Positions 6,149-7,252 of a stretch of 7,252 nt of DNA are shown here, piece by piece. The notes under the pieces were generated by a model. That model was not told where the DNA came from and did no database searches. It saw only the letters and a program-made list of their open reading frames with translations. The position numbers were made by a program, and so were the translations under genes. Within the stretch, counting starts at the first letter, position 1; every line of letters starts with the position of its first letter. This DNA comes from Giesbergeria sp. (GTDB lineage: Bacteria; Pseudomonadota; Gammaproteobacteria; Burkholderiales; Burkholderiaceae_C). The stretch is from NCBI GenBank assembly GCA_030690515.1, contig JAUYGP010000136.1, forward strand, positions 1-7,252. The letters run 5' to 3'.

Positions 6149-6389
6149 TCATGTCTGTAGCGCCCCGCCCAGGGCGGCCTCGGTGGCGGCCTGGGCTTCG
6201 GGCAACCACTGGAGTGCCAGGGTTCAGGCGGTTGACGGCCTCGCGCAGCCGGAATGGCAGGACAACTTGGCGGTAGTCAGCACGCTCGGGCGAAGAACCA
6301 TCGAAGGCAATATCGGGGCCGTAGCGGTGGATGTAGCCCACGTCTTGCAGCCAGGCCAGGGTTTCTTGTTCGAGTTGGTCTTCGGTCAT
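6132..6389 (-). pseudogene. truncated N-terminal remnant of a second hsdR
   Basis: The frame from ATG 6389 starts MTEDQLEQETLAWLQD, identical to the first 16 residues of the intact HsdR. By hand alignment about 44 of the first 61 residues match, up to the RLNPG-x-P segment. Homology then stops and the frame runs into low-complexity Arg/Gly residues, ending at a TAG inside repeat copy A. Shifting one frame after about 6210 gives a better-looking continuation (LPEAQAATEAALGGALQT, then stop), so a frameshift near the break is likely. Neither the nuclease nor the motor domain is present, so this cannot be an active restriction subunit. The frame also extends upstream to an ATG at 6440, but the start homologous to HsdR is 6389. 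No strong ribosome-binding sequence precedes it. Confidence 0.85.
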
Positions 6390-6494
6390 GGGTTCGCTGG
6401 TCACAAAAAGCAAGGTTGCACAGGGTTGCACCCAACCCAACTTGTGAGGCTACTGACACCTCGCAAAGATTTGTTGATCGGCATGACTTGGTGA

Positions 6495-7031
6495 TCAAGC
6501 AACCGCCACTTTTCCAACGAATCTCCCGGCGATTTGGCTTTGTTCGTCAATGAAACTGAGCGTATGCGCCTCTTCTGCTGCATAGTCGTCCGGCATCCAC
6601 TCACCATAGCTCGCTTTTGACGCATCAAAAGCAGCGGAAGATTGTTGCAGGTAGTCGTCGAAAACTGCTCGGTTGCGTCGGCTCAGATACGGACGGATGC
6701 GATGCCCATCGCTGTGCAGATCGGTAATGATTTTGACAATTTCTGCGTTGGTTTCATTGAAACCTAGCCTCGAAAGCGAGGCCTGATCACCAACTTCTGA
6801 TCGGACGAGATGCTTTCCCATGAACTCAACCCGGGACAAGGATTCCACGAACTGTTCCGTTGCCCATTTTTCCTTTTCCCATTTCCACGCATGCTTTTTG
6901 AGGCGCATCGGAAAGAACGCTTGGGTCAGCCATGAAGCGGAGATATTCCCGACCACGATCAACAGAAAAGCAAGAACTGCCACCCAGATTCCGTAGCTGT
7001 CGGCCAATTTCAGCACTTCAAGTGGATTCAT
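6495..7031 (-). CDS. single-pass membrane protein of unknown function in the R-M operon
   Basis: This complete 178-residue protein is not a family I recognise. One clear hydrophobic segment at about residues 14-36 (GIWVAVLAFLLIVVGNIS core) is followed by a basic and aromatic stretch, RLKKHAWKWEKEKW. That predicts an N-out, C-in anchor with a mostly helical, charged cytoplasmic domain of about 140 residues. No catalytic motif or cysteine pair is evident. The ATG at 7031 lies 13 bases after the hsdS stop, with a GGAAA ribosome-binding candidate between them, so it is probably co-transcribed with hsdS. Codon use is clearly more AT-rich than in hsdR, which suggests separate acquisition. A membrane-anchored defence accessory or effector is one possibility, inferred from position only. 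Confidence 0.75.
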   Translation of the reverse strand: MNPLEVLKLADSYGIWVAVLAFLLIVVGNISASWLTQAFFPMRLKKHAWKWEKEKWATEQFVESLSRVEFMGKHLVRSEVGDQASLSRLGFNETNAEIVKIITDLHSDGHRIRPYLSRRNRAVFDDYLQQSSAAFDASKASYGEWMPDDYAAEEAHTLSFIDEQSQIAGRFVGKVAVA

Positions 7032-7044
7032 CGAGAGTTTCCAG

Positions 7045-7252
7045 TCAAAAAATCAAGGCTTTAACCAAATTCTCAGTTTCTGGCAGGCGCAGCTGGCCGG
7101 AGATCAGGCGGGGGAGCAGGGTGTCACGAAGGGTTGAGAGGGTTTGGGCCTGTTCGTGGTTTGTTAGAACGACTTCGAGCACGTCAGCGATTGCGCCGTT
7201 GAATCGCTCCATCAATGGGAGAGGAGCAATGACGGCTGGAAAAGCCATCAGT
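7045..7252 (-). CDS. hsdS: type I R-M specificity subunit, C-terminal end (partial)
   Basis: About 69 codons are visible and the gene continues past the right edge, so the methionine codon at 7248 is internal. The stretch LSTLRDTLLPRLISGQLRLPE near the end is a very typical HsdS C-terminal signature: the distal conserved helix followed by the LLP-x-LISG-x-L motif. HsdS carries two target-recognition domains joined by helical spacers and sets the DNA sequence recognised by both methylation and cleavage. Neither recognition domain lies in the window, so specificity cannot be inferred. The frame ends in TGA (7047-7045). The methyltransferase gene hsdM would be expected upstream, beyond the edge. 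Confidence 0.93.
   Translation of the reverse strand, partial: LMAFPAVIAPLPLMERFNGAIADVLEVVLTNHEQAQTLSTLRDTLLPRLISGQLRLPETENLVKALIF

Noticed and set aside
6390..6440. Upstream extension of the hsdR remnant to an ATG at 6440
   Set aside because: The added 17 residues have no counterpart in HsdR, whose conserved start corresponds to 6389.
6441..6468. Imperfect hairpin (CTTGTGAGG with CCTCGCAAAG) after the membrane-protein gene, a possible terminator
   Set aside because: The stem has a bulge and a G-U pair and no T-run follows on the minus strand; too weak to call.

Overview
The window reads as one end of a type I restriction-modification (R-M) locus. Every supportable gene lies on the minus strand, so the transcriptional order runs from the right edge to the left. 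The GC-rich coding sequence, the HsdR/HsdS style and a small palindromic repeat (core TAGCTGCTTGCGCTT) that I remember as abundant in Comamonadaceae genomes suggest a betaproteobacterium of the Acidovorax/Comamonas/Delftia type. The host assignment rests on that recollection and on base composition, not on a search.

Layout in transcription order. (1) The C-terminal end of a specificity subunit, hsdS, cut by the right edge (7045-7252). (2) A 178-residue protein with one N-terminal membrane segment (6495-7031), 13 bases after hsdS and visibly more AT-rich than its neighbours. (3) A broken N-terminal remnant of an hsdR gene (6132-6389). It ends in a copy of the palindromic repeat (about 6086-6148). 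(4) A complete 671-residue Schlafen AlbA_2 plus GHKL-type ATP-binding protein (4051-6066), with a short 21-base tandem repeat near its C-terminal region. (5) A 133-base regulatory-looking gap with two palindromes built on TCGACAT half-sites. (6) A complete 1081-residue HsdR motor/nuclease subunit (672-3917). It carries a second copy of the palindromic repeat read in frame as protein, between its DEAH box and its TGTP motif. (7) A small CxxC-rich YkgJ-type metal-binding protein (334-675) that overlaps the end of hsdR by four bases. (8) A gene-free stretch (66-333) with a degenerate third repeat copy and a cluster of GC-rich inverted repeats. (9) A possible 5' end of another minus-strand gene at the left edge (1-65).

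How it works together: HsdS recognises the target sequence. HsdM (not in the window, probably upstream beyond the right edge) methylates it. HsdR translocates and cuts unmodified DNA. The membrane protein and the AlbA_2/GHKL protein sit where type I loci often carry accessory defence or regulatory cargo; their actual roles cannot be read from sequence. The two hsdR 5' ends share a nearly identical 58-base tract flanked by diverged sequence. This suggests that the present hsdR arrived by recombination and left a piece of an older allele behind. The most unusual feature is the mobile palindrome that has become part of the HsdR reading frame.
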